Origin: Geopsychrobacter sp.
GTDB taxonomy: Bacteria; Desulfobacterota; Desulfuromonadia; Desulfuromonadales; Geopsychrobacteraceae
DNA: 7,375 nucleotides
Assembly (NCBI GenBank): GCA_021647445.1
Contig: JAKIUS010000071.1
Span: 1-7,375, forward strand
Reading direction: 5' to 3'
The translations under genes and the position numbers were made by a program. The first letter of the stretch is position 1, and every line of letters begins with the position of its first letter. The notes under the pieces are model-generated. The model made no database searches. It was not told where the DNA came from and saw nothing but the letters and a program-made list of their open reading frames with translations. Below are positions 6,757 through 7,375 of this stretch, in pieces.

Positions 6757-6791
6757 GGCCTGCTTTGTAAGCTAACGGAAGGATTAAATAT

Positions 6792-7115
6792 ATGAAGGTT
6801 GCAGATCGTTTTCGTCAACTGAATCAAGCGGCGACGCTGCTTGTTGGTCAATTTGCGGCACAGCCGGATGGTATGAGAATTGACCGAGCGGTGAATTTAT
6901 TGAAAAAAGGTCAGGCGGAATTGGCCGAATGGAATGAGCAGGTCGGGGAAATTCCGCAGATGCGTCTCGAGCAGAGACTCTCGCCTGTCTTGCTGAAGGT
7001 GCATGAAATCTTTGACCGGGCGCGCGTACTTTATGAGGATGCTGATAAAGAGGATGCTGGCGAAAGTATCTGGTCCTTAGAGCAGCAGGTCTATCGGTTA
7101 TTGAACGATCTTTGA
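6792..7115 (+). CDS. Hypothetical 107-aa helical protein
   Basis: I do not recognise this protein. It is 107 residues, rich in Leu, Gln, Glu and Arg, without cysteine, signal peptide or membrane segment, so it is probably cytoplasmic. It appears almost wholly alpha-helical: helices at about 3-22, 28-50 and 58-83, and a last one at about 90-106 with heptad-like hydrophobic spacing (WSLEQQVYRLLNDL). This suggests a coiled-coil or helical-bundle adaptor. The start is well supported by GGAAGGA (6777-6783) eight bases before the ATG. It is followed after 93 bp by an AAA+ ATPase gene on the same strand, so the two may act together, for example as adaptor and ATPase; that is inference only. Confidence 0.85.
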   Translation: MKVADRFRQLNQAATLLVGQFAAQPDGMRIDRAVNLLKKGQAELAEWNEQVGEIPQMRLEQRLSPVLLKVHEIFDRARVLYEDADKEDAGESIWSLEQQVYRLLNDL

Positions 7116-7208
7116 TTTCATTGCTGTGGCATAGTTGTTGCTCAATGAATCTAGAGTTTATAGACGTGGGCTGTTGATGTTTGATCTTGGACTAAATGGA
7201 AGGCGAAA

Positions 7209-7375
7209 ATGCATAAGAAACTTGAAAATATTTTTTATGAGGTCAGAAAACCGATTCTGGATTGGGATGATATCGGCGGCTTCGCCGAGGTCAAAGAGAT
7301 TCTTAAGGAGATGGTTTGTCTGCCGCTGTTGCAACCCGACCTGTTACAGCAGCATCAATTGGGGATTCCCGCTGG
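7209..7375 (+). CDS. AAA+ ATPase, N-terminal fragment (3' end outside window)
   Basis: Only the first 55 codons are present. After about 18 leading residues the protein reads WDDIGGFAEVKEILKEMV (19-36), then LPLLQPDLLQQHQLGIPAG. This is the segment just before the Walker A motif in classical AAA ATPases of the Cdc48/p97, proteasomal-ATPase and FtsH type (DIGG...VK..L.E.V..PL..P). The Walker A itself lies beyond the window. The short leader means there is no large N-terminal domain or membrane anchor. GGAAGG (7198-7203) lies five bases before the ATG. The 93-bp gap after the upstream gene has no convincing terminator, so co-transcription is likely; a weak TTGTTG/TATAGA pair (7135-7164) could be an internal promoter. 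Confidence 0.85.
   Translation, partial: MHKKLENIFYEVRKPILDWDDIGGFAEVKEILKEMVCLPLLQPDLLQQHQLGIPA

Noticed and set aside
6598..6774. Near-identical 14-mers TGCTTTGTAAGTTA (6598-6611) and TGCTTTGTAAGCTA (6761-6774)
   Set aside because: The first is part of riboswitch P3a and the second lies just before the 107-aa gene. The 13/14 match is about what chance allows over the whole window, and there is no sign of shared function.
7118..7148. TCATTG/CAATGA inverted repeat after the 107-aa gene
   Set aside because: A six-bp AT-rich stem with a 19-base loop and no U-tract is too weak to be called a terminator or operator.

Overview
The window looks like chromosomal DNA of an anaerobic, metal- or sulfur-respiring deltaproteobacterium, most likely Desulfuromonadales (Geobacter, Desulfuromonas or Pelobacter relatives). 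This is inferred from a cysteine- and histidine-rich multiheme c-type cytochrome next to a thiamine-thiazole operon that uses the anaerobic enzyme ThiH, and from the overall gene style. I cannot name the species.

Layout. Positions 2-940 (+) hold the C-terminal part of a multiheme cytochrome c, closed by a strong rho-independent terminator at 968-996. Convergent to it, on the minus strand, a tight six-gene operon runs from 6407 down to 1001: thiF, thiS, thiG, thiH, a ThiE/TenI-family gene, and an SLC13-type transporter with RCK_C domains. The five thi genes overlap or abut. The transporter follows after 35 bp with no visible terminator. The leader (about 6408-6657, minus strand) carries a TPP riboswitch aptamer, an intrinsic terminator just before thiF, a plausible antiterminator pairing and a plausible sigma-70 promoter. 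Divergent from this leader, on the plus strand, are a gene for a 107-aa helical protein of unknown function (6792-7115) and the first 55 codons of an AAA+ ATPase (7209 to the window end).

How it works. ThiF adenylates the sulfur carrier ThiS. ThiH makes dehydroglycine (2-iminoacetate) from tyrosine by radical SAM chemistry. ThiG condenses these with deoxyxylulose 5-phosphate to make the thiazole phosphate. The last thi gene belongs to the ThiE/TenI family, but its residues suggest a TenI-like thiazole tautomerase rather than a true thiamine-phosphate synthase. Thiamine pyrophosphate should switch the whole unit off by premature termination.

Most unusual feature. The TPP aptamer is interrupted, between the 3' strand of P2 and the start of P4, by a 69-bp imperfect palindrome (6521-6589). 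Removing it restores an almost consensus aptamer. This is either a MITE-like insertion or an extra helix that turns the three-way junction into a four-way one.
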